From the NCBI GenBank assembly GCA_002428225.1, contig DIUD01000044.1:1-14984 (forward strand): a DNA stretch of 14,984 nt, read 5' to 3'. The translations under genes were made by a program, and so were the position numbers. The notes beneath the pieces are model-generated. The model saw only the letters and a list, made by a program, of their open reading frames with translations, ran no database searches and was not told where the DNA came from. Below, one piece after another: positions 5,083 through 12,526 of the stretch; positions within the stretch are counted from its first letter, which is position 1; the number at the start of each line of letters is the position of its first letter. The stretch comes from Roseovarius sp. UBA6167 (GTDB lineage Bacteria; Pseudomonadota; Alphaproteobacteria; Rhodobacterales; Rhodobacteraceae).

Positions 5083-7607
5083 GTCGTCTCTTTTTCCATC
5101 GCTTGATAAGCGTCAAACTGTTCTCGGACAACCCTTGCAAGATCGGCGTCCGGGTCGAAGGGCATCTCGATCCCGTTTTCGGCGGCGCGCACCGCATCGC
5201 CCTGCGCGCCGAGGCCGAAGGCGAAGACCGGCAGCCCGGTCGCCAGCGCCTCGTGGACCGTGTAGCAGAAGGTTTCCGGCCATATCGACGGGATGAGCCA
5301 GTGCGTGATGCCGTAGTGGCGCACCAGATGCGGCAGGTCCTGCACCTGGTAGCTGCCATGCACCGTGATCGTATCGGCCAGGGAATAGTTCGGGTCGATG
5401 TTGCCGACAAGCACCAGTTTCGGGCCGTCGCGGCCCTGGGCGCGGGCGCGCGCCAGCGATTGCACAAGCCCCGCGCCTTTCTGTTTGCCGATATTGCCGA
5501 GCACCGCCAGCACGGGCGCGGCATCGCGCGCGGGGGCGGCAAGGCGAGCCACCGCATGGCGCAGGCGGTGGGGGCGCACCGCGATCTGCGCGCGAAGGTC
5601 CGGCCAGACCGCCGCCACCTCGGCCGCGCTGCTCTGGGAGAAGGCGACCAGATCGGCCCGTCTGGCAAAGGCGTGCCATGCGTCCTGCCAGTCGTTCAGC
5701 GCGACACGTCGCCCGCCGGGCCGCTGCGCGATATGCGCGCCATCCGCGCGCGGCGCGCGCACCGGCCCGCGATAGGCCCCGTCGCTGTCGAGCAACGTAT
5801 AGGATGGGGAGAGGGGGAAATAGTCGTGAAACAGGATCGTCGCGCACTCGCCATCCTGCGCGAGTGCGGCAAGCATCTCGGGGATTTCCATCGGGTCACG
5901 ATCGCCGACCCCGCAGGAATAGACCACCTCCCGGCGTGGCAGGATCGCCAGCAGCGTGCGGATCAAGGCGGCATCGTCGCTCTGCCCGGTGATCCGCCCC
6001 CACGGCGCCACCAGTTCGAGTTGCCAGCGCCGCGCACCGCCAACCCGCAGCACGACCGAGGGCCGGCCCGCCTCCAGCGCCTCGGCCATGTGATGTTCGA
6101 GCCAGTGATCGGCCCCGCCGCCCATCGAATGGGCGAGATAGACCGGCACCGCGCGCGAAGGCGCGAGACTGCCCGCCCAGGCCAGCCCGAGCGCCAGCCG
6201 CGCGGTCAGCAGCGGGTCGCTCAGGATGAAGTCCTGCACCCGCTGGTCGTAATCCGGGTAGCGGCGCGACACGATGCGGTTGTTCTTTGCCACCAGCGCC
6301 AGCTTTTCCGCCGAGCCGAAGCTCTCGCCGCCGCGATGCTCGACGAAAAGCCGCGCCGTTCCGAGGTGCCGCCCGCCGAGCGCCGCGGTCTTTCGGCACC
6401 AGTCCACTTCTTCGCCATAGCCCCGCCCGAAAGCGGTATCGAGCATGGGCACGCGGGCCAGCCAGTCGCGCGCCATCGCCATGCAGAACCCCACGCCGGT
6501 CGGGGCCTCGACCGCGGCGGCATCGGCCCCGATGCACCGTGCCACATGGTCGATCGCGTCCCCCTGACCCGGTAACAGGACCGTGCGGCAACAGATCGCG
6601 GGCACCGAGAATATCTCGGCATCGTTCGACATCGGCGTGACCGAGGCGACATCCGGCGCGTCCCGGAACGGGTGCACCAGCCGGCTGGCCCAGCCCTCGG
6701 GCACCAATGCGTCGGAATTGAGCAGGACGACCGGCCCGGCCCCGCCCTCAAGCGCGCGCGCAAGGCCGCGATTGACCGAGGCGATGAAGCCCATGTTCTG
6801 CGGATTTTCCAGCAAAGCGACCTGCGCGCGCCCCGCTGCCCAGTCGCGCAGGAAGGGACGCACACGCGCATCGGTCGAGCCATCCTCGATCACGATCAGA
6901 CGCCAGGGCAGGTCGGTATTTCGCTCGATCCGGTCAAGGCAGTCGCACAGCAGGTCGAAGGCGTTATAGACCGGCAGAATGATGTCGATATGCGGCCTGT
7001 ATCCGGGCGCGGCCCCAGATGTCGTGGCCAGCGCCGTCTCATCCGGCACGAGCCGCGCGTCAAGCGCGCCGCGCGCGTTCGGCAGGTCGAGCCGCAGCCT
7101 TGCCTTGATGCGCGCGCGCAAGATCGGGCTGGATGTAAACATCCAGCCGATCGCTGCGGGTGCGGCGAGGCTGACATCGCGCAGGAATGACAGGCCGAGC
7201 ACCGCGCGCGCCCGGAGCGGCGCGCGAACGGGAAGGTGGATCGGGATGATCCGTGCCTGTTCGGGCAGGGGCGTCACGATCAGGCCGGGGGGCGCGGCAC
7301 TCGAGAGCATGTCGGGCGTTGCGGGCAGTTCGATTTCAAACCCGACCGTCTCGGGCAGGCCAAGGGCGTTGCGCACGTCTTCTCGCCGGATTGCGGGAAC
7401 CGTCTCGGCCTCGCACCCCGCCAGGACAAGCCGGACCCGCGCACCGACGGCCCAGCCGGAGACCTTGAGCCGCCCCTGGCAAAGCCTGACCCGCTCGACG
7501 TAACCGACGATTTCATCCGCGCTGTTCCTGATAGGCCCACCGGGCGCCTCAATATCGGTATGGGCGTTCCGGTAGCGGCGATAGAGCAACCTGAGGCGTC
7601 GAAACAT
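5076..7607 (-). CDS. Bifunctional glycosyltransferase (GT2 + GT4-like) with N-terminal accessory domain
   Basis: The 843-residue protein appears to carry two catalytic units. Residues 206-450 form a GT2-like (GT-A) domain with DIILPVYN (208-215), the metal-binding NSDAL (297-301) and the acceptor-side motif GEEVDWCRK (398-406). Residues about 485-840 look like a GT-B (GT4) protein: HSMGGGADHWLE (493-504), GNIGKQKGAGLV (704-715) and the E-x7-E motif WPETFCYTVHEAL with Glu778 and Glu786. Residues 36-95 (G-x-L-x-V-S-GWA ... REDV ... VGFEIELP) resemble a small accessory module I recall appended to other bacterial glycosyltransferases. No signal peptide is evident. It probably adds two sugars in turn to a surface glycan or exopolysaccharide, with acetylation and sulfation by the two overlapping downstream genes. 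It is the first gene of the three; no convincing ribosome site was found for ATG 7607. Confidence 0.87.
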   Translation of the reverse strand: MFRRLRLLYRRYRNAHTDIEAPGGPIRNSADEIVGYVERVRLCQGRLKVSGWAVGARVRLVLAGCEAETVPAIRREDVRNALGLPETVGFEIELPATPDMLSSAAPPGLIVTPLPEQARIIPIHLPVRAPLRARAVLGLSFLRDVSLAAPAAIGWMFTSSPILRARIKARLRLDLPNARGALDARLVPDETALATTSGAAPGYRPHIDIILPVYNAFDLLCDCLDRIERNTDLPWRLIVIEDGSTDARVRPFLRDWAAGRAQVALLENPQNMGFIASVNRGLARALEGGAGPVVLLNSDALVPEGWASRLVHPFRDAPDVASVTPMSNDAEIFSVPAICCRTVLLPGQGDAIDHVARCIGADAAAVEAPTGVGFCMAMARDWLARVPMLDTAFGRGYGEEVDWCRKTAALGGRHLGTARLFVEHRGGESFGSAEKLALVAKNNRIVSRRYPDYDQRVQDFILSDPLLTARLALGLAWAGSLAPSRAVPVYLAHSMGGGADHWLEHHMAEALEAGRPSVVLRVGGARRWQLELVAPWGRITGQSDDAALIRTLLAILPRREVVYSCGVGDRDPMEIPEMLAALAQDGECATILFHDYFPLSPSYTLLDSDGAYRGPVRAPRADGAHIAQRPGGRRVALNDWQDAWHAFARRADLVAFSQSSAAEVAAVWPDLRAQIAVRPHRLRHAVARLAAPARDAAPVLAVLGNIGKQKGAGLVQSLARARAQGRDGPKLVLVGNIDPNYSLADTITVHGSYQVQDLPHLVRHYGITHWLIPSIWPETFCYTVHEALATGLPVFAFGLGAQGDAVRAAENGIEMPFDPDADLARVVREQFDAYQAMEKETTC

Positions 7608-7690
7608 TAGGGTTCAGTCCCCTGATTCGTCACAGTAATAAGGACATCGTCCAGACCATTTTCTCAAGACCATGGCGGGCCTTGCCGCGC

Positions 7691-7750
7691 AACCCCCCAA
7701 GCGCCGCCCGCGGGGTTCTTGCCGACGGGGCTTGCGTTCGCAGGCCCCGT
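7691..7750 (-). terminator. Hairpin pair downstream of mtnP, candidate terminator
   Basis: A strong hairpin is formed by ACGGGGC (7725-7731) and GCCCCGT (7744-7750), extended inward by three more pairs around the loop GTTC. A second weaker inverted repeat is AACCCC (7691-7696) and GGGGTT (7712-7717). Read on the - strand they come after the mtnP stop and before the glycosyltransferase gene. No U-run follows, so intrinsic termination is uncertain; the rest of the 7608-7780 gap shows only this and half of the tandem repeat. Confidence 0.4.
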
Positions 7751-7788
7751 GCGAGGCACGGCTACAACAGCGAGGCACGGCTACAACA
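7751..7788. repeat. Perfect 19-bp tandem duplication across the mtnP stop codon
   Basis: The unit GCGAGGCACGGCTACAACA occurs twice in direct succession, at 7751-7769 and 7770-7788. The copy nearer the gene holds the last codons of mtnP and its TAG (7781-7783 on the - strand), so the second copy duplicates the gene end into the 3' flank without changing the protein. It looks like a recent replication slippage event. Confidence 0.95.
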
Positions 7789-8653
7789 GTCGGCCCGCCA
7801 CCGCGTCGAGACGCGCCAGAACCTCGGGGTCGCGTTTTTCCGGCGCGGTGAGAAGGGCGAAGTCGAGCGCGCGGTCGCAGCCATGCGGGCAGGGGGCGCG
7901 ATCAGGCCCAAGCCGCGCGGGCAGGCGGCGCACCAGGGCGCGGCCCTTGTCGGCATTGCCCGCGAGCGTGGCGATGATGGTGGTGATATCGACCGCGCCA
8001 TGATCGGGGTGCCAGCTGTCATAATCGGTTATCATGGCGACGGAGGCATAGCAAAGCTCTGCCTCGCGGGCGAGCTTGGCCTCGGGCATCCCGGTCATGC
8101 CGATCACGTCGCAGCCCCATTGGTCGCGGTAGAGGCGCGATTCGGCCATGGTCGAGAATTGCGGGCCTTCCATCACCAGGTAGGTGCCGCCCCGATGCAC
8201 GGTGATGCCCGCCTCGCGCGCCGCGTGCTCGCAGGCGTCCGAGAGACATGCGCAGGTCGGATGCGCCACGCTCACATGGGCCACGCAGCCCGGCCCGAAG
8301 AAGGATTTCTCGCGCGCGAAGGTGCGGTCGATATACTGATCGACCAGGACGAAATCGCCGGGGGCAAGGCCCTCGCGGAACGACCCGCAGGCCGAGACGC
8401 TGATGACATCGGTCACGCCCAGCCGTTTGAGCGCGTCGATATTGGCGCGGTAGGGCACGCTGGCGGGGCTGTGGACATGGCCGCGTCCGTGACGGGGCAG
8501 AAAGGCCATCGGCACCCCGTCGAGCCGCCCCGTCAGGATCGCGTCCGAGGGCGCGCCCCAGGGCGTCGCCACCTCCTGCCAGCGGGTCTCGCTCAGCCCG
8601 TCGATCTCGTATAGCCCCGATCCGCCGATCACCCCGATCATGGTTTGCGCCAT
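7781..8653 (-). CDS. mtnP: S-methyl-5'-thioadenosine phosphorylase
   Basis: MtnP splits methylthioadenosine, the by-product of polyamine and homoserine-lactone synthesis, into adenine and 5-methylthioribose 1-phosphate for methionine salvage. The 290-residue protein has the phosphate loop GGSG (10-13), RHGRGHVHSP (54-63), SACGSFRE (87-94), MEGPQFST (161-168) and GMTGMPE (185-191). TDYDSW follows, with Asp210 and Asp212. An Asp at this place is the adenine-preferring signature of MTA phosphorylases, in contrast to Asn in guanosine/inosine phosphorylases. The frame stays open upstream to 8848, but that extension is arginine/proline-rich and overlaps pleD. ATG 8653 gives the family N-terminus MAQTMIGVIGGSGLYEIDGL with AAGG-type sites just upstream. 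A tandem repeat crosses its stop. Confidence 0.96.
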   Translation of the reverse strand: MAQTMIGVIGGSGLYEIDGLSETRWQEVATPWGAPSDAILTGRLDGVPMAFLPRHGRGHVHSPASVPYRANIDALKRLGVTDVISVSACGSFREGLAPGDFVLVDQYIDRTFAREKSFFGPGCVAHVSVAHPTCACLSDACEHAAREAGITVHRGGTYLVMEGPQFSTMAESRLYRDQWGCDVIGMTGMPEAKLAREAELCYASVAMITDYDSWHPDHGAVDITTIIATLAGNADKGRALVRRLPARLGPDRAPCPHGCDRALDFALLTAPEKRDPEVLARLDAVAGRLL

Positions 8654-8789
8654 CGCCTTGCCTTTCGTTGACTCGAATACAGGCTTAGGCCGGATCGCGG
8701 CAAAAGAAAATGCCCGGCCGCGGCGCCGTGGTCGAATACGGGGACCGTCGCCATCGCGACCCCGCAATCGCGCCGCACATCGCGCGCGA

Positions 8790-10163
8790 TCAGGCGGCGG
8801 AGCGGGTGCAGAAACGCGCCTGGTTGCGGCCCCGCGCCTTGGCCGCAAACAGCGCGTGGTCGGCCTCTTCGAGCAGCCCCTGCGTGGTGGGCGGCGCCAG
8901 GCCGGGGCGGGGGGCGGCCACGGTCACGCCAAGGCTGAGCGTGACCGGGATCGGCGCGCGCGCGCCCGGCACGGTAACGGGGGTGGCGCGGACCGCATGG
9001 CAGAGCCGCTCGGCCACCTCCTGCGCCTCAAGGCGGGTGGTGTCGGGCAGCGCGATGAGAAATTCCTCGCCGCCGATGCGCGCCAGCAGATCGCCCGCGC
9101 GCAGATGGGCGCGCAGCCGCTCGGTCACGGCGACAAGCACCGCATCACCCGCCGCATGGCCATGCCGGTCGTTGACCTGCTTGAAGAAATCGAGATCGGC
9201 CACCATGACCGCAAGGCTCTTGCGGCCAAGCGCCAGGCGCGCGATCTGCCGCTCCAGCCAGGGCAGGGCGTAGCGGCGGTTATAGGCCCCCGTGAGCGGG
9301 TCGCGCAGCGCCGCCTCCAGCCCCGAGCGCAGATGCGCGCGCAATGCCTCGTTGCGCCGCTTGCGGGCAAGATGGCGGGCAAGGCGCTGGCCGAGTTCCT
9401 CGCGCGCGACCGGGGCGAACAGCACGTCGTCCGCGCCCATGTCGAGCAGCGTCACCGCGAGCGGCGCGGCGTCCGCCTCGAGCAGCACGAGAACCGGGCT
9501 GTGGCGCGTGTCCGTGGCGGCCTTGAGATCGGCCAGGAGGCGCAGGCCCTCTTCGGCCTGCGCGAGCGCGAGATGGATCACGAAAATATCCTGTGACGCG
9601 GGCGGGGGGCCATCGTCGAGCACAAGACAGCTCAGCCGATGCGGCGTGCCCTCGCCAAGCTGTGCGCGAAGTGCCCGCGCCGCAGCGCGGTCGGACCCGT
9701 AAAGTGTCACCTTTCCTGGCAGGGCAAGGGGCGCCTGGGCCTCGGCAAAGCCCGGCGTGCCGCTGATCTGGCCGATCAGCTCCTCCTCGGCGTTGCGCTG
9801 GCGCAGGAGGTTGCGCAGCCGTGCCAGCAGAAGCCGCTCGGATACGGGCCTGCCGAGCACCTCATCGGCCCCCGCCAGCAGAAGCGTGAGCCGCTCGGTC
9901 GCGTCATCCTCGCTCTGGATCAGGATGATGGGCACATGGGCGAGCGGCTCGATCCGGCGCAGCGCACGCAGGAACGGCTCGGCGCTCTGCCCGCCGAGGC
10001 GGGCATTGGCCAGGATCAGGTCGGGCGCGTCATCCATGGCAAGCCGCAGTGCCTCGCGCGCCGTGCCTGCCTGCACCACGCGGTAGGGCGTGGTTGCGAG
10101 CTTGACCTTGAGAACGATCCGGTTGGTGGCCAGATCGTCAACGATGAGAATGGTGCCCGACAT
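8790..10163 (-). CDS. pleD: PleD-type diguanylate cyclase with degenerate receiver domain
   Basis: This 457-residue protein has the PleD layout: receiver (1-120), pseudo-receiver (about 150-265) and GGDEF domain (about 280-450). It should make cyclic di-GMP from two GTP. The active-site loop is GGEEF (364-368), and the inhibitory I-site RAGD (355-358) lies five residues before it, so both synthesis and product inhibition look intact. The first receiver keeps the acidic pair Asp9-Asp10 (LIVDD). However, the position of the phospho-acceptor Asp53 of Caulobacter PleD is Asn53 (DLILANARLGG), and the conserved Lys of the K-P motif is Arg105 (GRPV). Phosphorylation control as known in Caulobacter is therefore doubtful here. 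The gene is divergent from the DUF3572 gene across an 86-base gap; mtnP follows on the same strand 136 bases on. Confidence 0.92.
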   Translation of the reverse strand: MSGTILIVDDLATNRIVLKVKLATTPYRVVQAGTAREALRLAMDDAPDLILANARLGGQSAEPFLRALRRIEPLAHVPIILIQSEDDATERLTLLLAGADEVLGRPVSERLLLARLRNLLRQRNAEEELIGQISGTPGFAEAQAPLALPGKVTLYGSDRAAARALRAQLGEGTPHRLSCLVLDDGPPPASQDIFVIHLALAQAEEGLRLLADLKAATDTRHSPVLVLLEADAAPLAVTLLDMGADDVLFAPVAREELGQRLARHLARKRRNEALRAHLRSGLEAALRDPLTGAYNRRYALPWLERQIARLALGRKSLAVMVADLDFFKQVNDRHGHAAGDAVLVAVTERLRAHLRAGDLLARIGGEEFLIALPDTTRLEAQEVAERLCHAVRATPVTVPGARAPIPVTLSLGVTVAAPRPGLAPPTTQGLLEEADHALFAAKARGRNQARFCTRSAA

Positions 10164-10249
10164 TGCGGCGCCGCCTTTGATCTGAGCGTTTACCTTATGC
10201 TTACTATCGCGCTAAGTGGTTAAGAAAACCTTTCCGGGAATTAACCAAG
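10164..10249. promoter_or_regulatory. Divergent pleD / DUF3572 promoter region with TGGTTAA-TTAACCA inverted repeat
   Basis: This 86-base gap must hold both promoters and is much more AT-rich than the genes around it. It contains TGGTTAA (10217-10223) and its exact inverse complement TTAACCA (10241-10247), 17 bases apart, the second lying just before ATG 10250. TTAACC is the half-site of the cell-cycle regulator CtrA in alphaproteobacteria, but the usual full site is TTAA-N7-TTAA, which is not met. Core promoter hexamers could not be assigned with confidence. Confidence 0.5.
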
Positions 10250-10534
10250 ATGTCGATGCAGCGGGAAACCGCCGAGACCGTCGCGCTTCAGGCGCTGGGC
10301 TGGCTGGCCGGGAACGAGGACTTGTGGCCGGTATTCCTGGGCGCGACCGGCGCCTCGGAGGCCGATTTGCGCGCGCGCGCGGCCGAGGCGGACCTGCTTG
10401 GCGCGGTGCTCGATTTCGTGATGATGGACGATACCTGGGTGGTGGCGTTCTGCGATGCACAAGGCCACGGATACGATGTGCCGATGCGGGCGCGCGCCGC
10501 GCTTCCCGGCGGGCAGGAGATGCACTGGACATGA
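10250..10534 (+). CDS. DUF3572 family protein
   Basis: This 94-residue, largely helical acidic protein matches my recollection of the DUF3572 family of alphaproteobacteria: an A-x-x-A-L-x-W-L-A sequence (ALQALGWLAGNED), then LGATG, DLRARA and a block VLDFVMMDDTWVVAFC, ending in ARAALPGG. No enzymatic motif, signal peptide or membrane segment is visible, and the function is unknown. Two starts are possible, ATG 10250 and ATG 10256; neither has a good Shine-Dalgarno sequence, and part of the TTAACCA repeat lies directly upstream. Its TGA overlaps the ATG of the phosphatase gene (ATGA at 10531-10534), so the two are co-translated. It diverges from pleD. Confidence 0.8.
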   Translation: MSMQRETAETVALQALGWLAGNEDLWPVFLGATGASEADLRARAAEADLLGAVLDFVMMDDTWVVAFCDAQGHGYDVPMRARAALPGGQEMHWT

Positions 10535-11226
10535 GCTTGCGCGCCGATGCGGTTCTGTTCGACAAGGACGGCACCCTGTTCGATTTTCACGCCACATGGA
10601 GCCATTGGGCGCATGGGGTGCTGCACGACCTGGCGGCGGGCGACGGGGGCCTTGCCGCGCGGCTTGCCGCTACAATCGACTACGATCTCGCCGCGCGCCG
10701 GTTCCGCCCGACAAGCCCGGTCGTCGCCGGCACCAATCACGAGGCGGCCGAATGTCTGGCCCGGGCGCTGCCGGGGCGCAGCCTGGCCGCGATCGAGGAT
10801 CACCTGAGGCTGAGCGCGGCACGCGCGCCGCTTGCGCCCGCCGTGCCGCTCGTGCCCTACCTCGACGGGCTGCGGGGGCGGGGGCTGCGGCTTGGCGTGA
10901 TGACCAACGACACCGAATATGGCGCGCGCGCGCATCTTGGCGCGGCGGGGGTGCTGGAGCGGTTCGATTTCGTCGCCGGGTTCGATTCGGGATTCGGTGC
11001 CAAGCCCGCGCCCGCGCCGCTGCTGGCCTTCGCGCGCGCGGTGAACGTGGCCCCGGCGCGCGTGGTGATGGTGGGCGACAGCCCCCATGACCTGATCGCG
11101 GGGCGCAGGGCGGGCATGGCCTGCGTCGGCGTGCTGACGGGCACGGCAGCGGCAGAGGTGCTCGCGCCCCTTGCCGATGCGGTCCTGCCCGATATCGGCC
11201 ATCTGCCCGGCTGGCTGGGCGCGTGA
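10531..11226 (+). CDS. HAD-superfamily phosphatase (phosphoglycolate phosphatase-like)
   Basis: The 231-residue protein carries all four haloacid dehalogenase motifs: DKDGT (11-15) with nucleophile Asp11 and Asp13, MTND (124-127), the lysine of GAKPAP (Lys158), and VGDSPHD (181-187) with Asp183 and Asp187. Residues between motif I and II form a helical cap of the type seen in phosphoglycolate phosphatases and related HAD-IA enzymes. The substrate cannot be read from sequence; a small phosphorylated metabolite is likely. The frame is open further upstream, inside DUF3572, but ATG 10531 overlapping the DUF3572 stop gives the correct N-terminus MSLRADAVLFDKDGT. It is followed by a 116-base gap before mrp in which nothing beyond the mrp ribosome site was recognised. 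Confidence 0.9.
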   Translation: MSLRADAVLFDKDGTLFDFHATWSHWAHGVLHDLAAGDGGLAARLAATIDYDLAARRFRPTSPVVAGTNHEAAECLARALPGRSLAAIEDHLRLSAARAPLAPAVPLVPYLDGLRGRGLRLGVMTNDTEYGARAHLGAAGVLERFDFVAGFDSGFGAKPAPAPLLAFARAVNVAPARVVMVGDSPHDLIAGRRAGMACVGVLTGTAAAEVLAPLADAVLPDIGHLPGWLGA

Positions 11227-11342
11227 CAGCGCCCCGGTGGCGGGCGATACCTCGCGGCGCGCCATCGACGAGGGGCCGCGGTGTCCCACGGGGCCGAGTA
11301 TCGAACACGCCGTAACCGGCACGAACGAGAGGAAGGACTGAT

Positions 11343-12404
11343 ATGACCATGACGCGCGAAAGCATCCTTGAGGCGCTGAAAAAGATCACCGATCCGCTGG
11401 GCGGCGGCGATATCGTCTCGGCGGGCATCGTGCGCGCGCTCGATGTCGAGGGCGACACTGTGCGCTTCGTGCTCGAGATCGACCCGGCGAAGGCCGAAAC
11501 CTACGGTCCGGTGCGCGACGCGGCAGAGGCGGCGGCACGATCGGCGGGCGCGAGCAGCGTCTCGGCGGTGCTGACGGCGCATTCGGCCAAGGCCCCGCCC
11601 GACCTCAAGCCCGCTCGCAAGCCGGCGCCGAAGGGTCCGCAAAAGGTGCCGGGCGTGGACCGGATCATCGCCATCGCGTCGGGCAAGGGCGGGGTGGGCA
11701 AGTCCACCGTCGCCGCCAACCTCGCCTGCGCGCTTGTCGCCGAGGGGCGCCGCGTGGGCCTTCTCGATGCCGATGTCTATGGCCCCTCGCAGCCTCGGAT
11801 GCTTGGCGTCTCGGGCCGCCCCGCCAGCCCCGACGGCAAGACCATCCTGCCCTTGCGCAACCACGGCGTCACCATGATGTCGATCGGCCTCATGGTGAAG
11901 GAGGGGCAGGCGGTGGTCTGGCGCGGCCCGATGCTCATGGGGGCGCTGCAACAGATGCTGATGCAGGTGCAATGGGGCGCGCTCGACGTGCTGATCGTCG
12001 ATCTGCCGCCGGGCACGGGCGACGTACAGCTGACGCTTGCGCAAAAGGTCCATGTCGATGGGGCCATCGTGGTCTCGACCCCGCAGGACGTGGCGCTTCT
12101 GGACGCGCGCAAGGGCATCGACATGTTCGGCCAGCTCAAGGTGCCGGTGCTGGGTCTGATCGAGAACATGAGCACGCATATCTGCTCGAATTGCGGGCAT
12201 GAAGAGCATATCTTCGGTCATGGTGGCGTGAAGGCCGAGGCCGAGAGGCTGGGCGTGCCGCTGCTGGCGGAAATCCCGCTGCACCTCGATATCCGCGTCG
12301 CCTCGGACGGTGGCGTGCCCGTCGTTGTCAGTCACCCCGAGAGCGCACAGGCCGGAGTCTTTCGCAAGCTGGCACGCGATCTGGTGGCACGGGGGCTGGC
12401 ATGA
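11343..12404 (+). CDS. mrp: Mrp/ApbC/NBP35-type iron-sulfur cluster carrier ATPase
   Basis: Mrp-family P-loop ATPases bind and pass on [4Fe-4S] clusters in the cytoplasm. The 353-residue protein has an N-terminal DUF59 (MIP18-like) domain at about 5-80 (ITDPLGGGDIVSAGIV) and a proline/lysine-rich linker at 84-103. The ATPase domain has the deviant Walker A motif GKGGVGKST (114-122), LLDADVYGPSQPRML (140-154), VDLPPGTGD (219-227) and the cluster-binding pair Cys281-x-x-Cys284 (ICSNCG) following GLIENMS. A strong GGAAGGA (11331-11337) lies five bases before ATG 11343; a second ATG six bases on is less well spaced. The usual Roseobacter-type product length is matched. It stands alone on its strand before the IS scar. 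Confidence 0.95.
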   Translation: MTMTRESILEALKKITDPLGGGDIVSAGIVRALDVEGDTVRFVLEIDPAKAETYGPVRDAAEAAARSAGASSVSAVLTAHSAKAPPDLKPARKPAPKGPQKVPGVDRIIAIASGKGGVGKSTVAANLACALVAEGRRVGLLDADVYGPSQPRMLGVSGRPASPDGKTILPLRNHGVTMMSIGLMVKEGQAVVWRGPMLMGALQQMLMQVQWGALDVLIVDLPPGTGDVQLTLAQKVHVDGAIVVSTPQDVALLDARKGIDMFGQLKVPVLGLIENMSTHICSNCGHEEHIFGHGGVKAEAERLGVPLLAEIPLHLDIRVASDGGVPVVVSHPESAQAGVFRKLARDLVARGLA

Positions 12405-12526
12405 GCGCGCACACCCGTTTCGGCGCCCCGGCACGCCACGACCGAAATTGCGCCAGATGTCTGATCTTGAAGTGGTGGGCGACCTAGCCGGGATAATTCA
12501 CGACGCGCGTGCCATTGGCCAGAAGG
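12405..12526. other. Intergenic segment after mrp, no gene recognised
   Basis: These 122 bases contain no supported gene. A short open frame on the + strand beginning ATG 12460 runs into the inverted repeat and lacks family resemblance. TAGCCGGGATAATTCACGAC (12485-12504) is AT-richer than the surroundings and has the look of an insertion-sequence end, but I could not place it. Read on the - strand, the homology of the decayed transposase already stops near 12544, so this piece may be IS remnant, target DNA or both. Confidence 0.45.

Noticed and set aside
5103..6575. 490-codon + strand frame opposite the glycosyltransferase
   Set aside because: Histidine/arginine/glutamine-rich composition typical of antisense frames in high-GC DNA; no family resemblance.
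8654..8848. Upstream extension of mtnP by 65 residues
   Set aside because: The extension is arginine/proline-rich, overlaps the end of pleD, and precedes a normal MtnP N-terminus at 8653.
10217..10247. Canonical CtrA box in the pleD promoter region
   Set aside because: The TTAA motifs are 17 bases apart and inverted, not TTAA-N7-TTAA; kept only as an unassigned inverted repeat.
10857..12434. 525-codon - strand frame opposite mrp and the HAD gene
   Set aside because: Antisense shadow; mrp on the + strand has a complete set of motifs.
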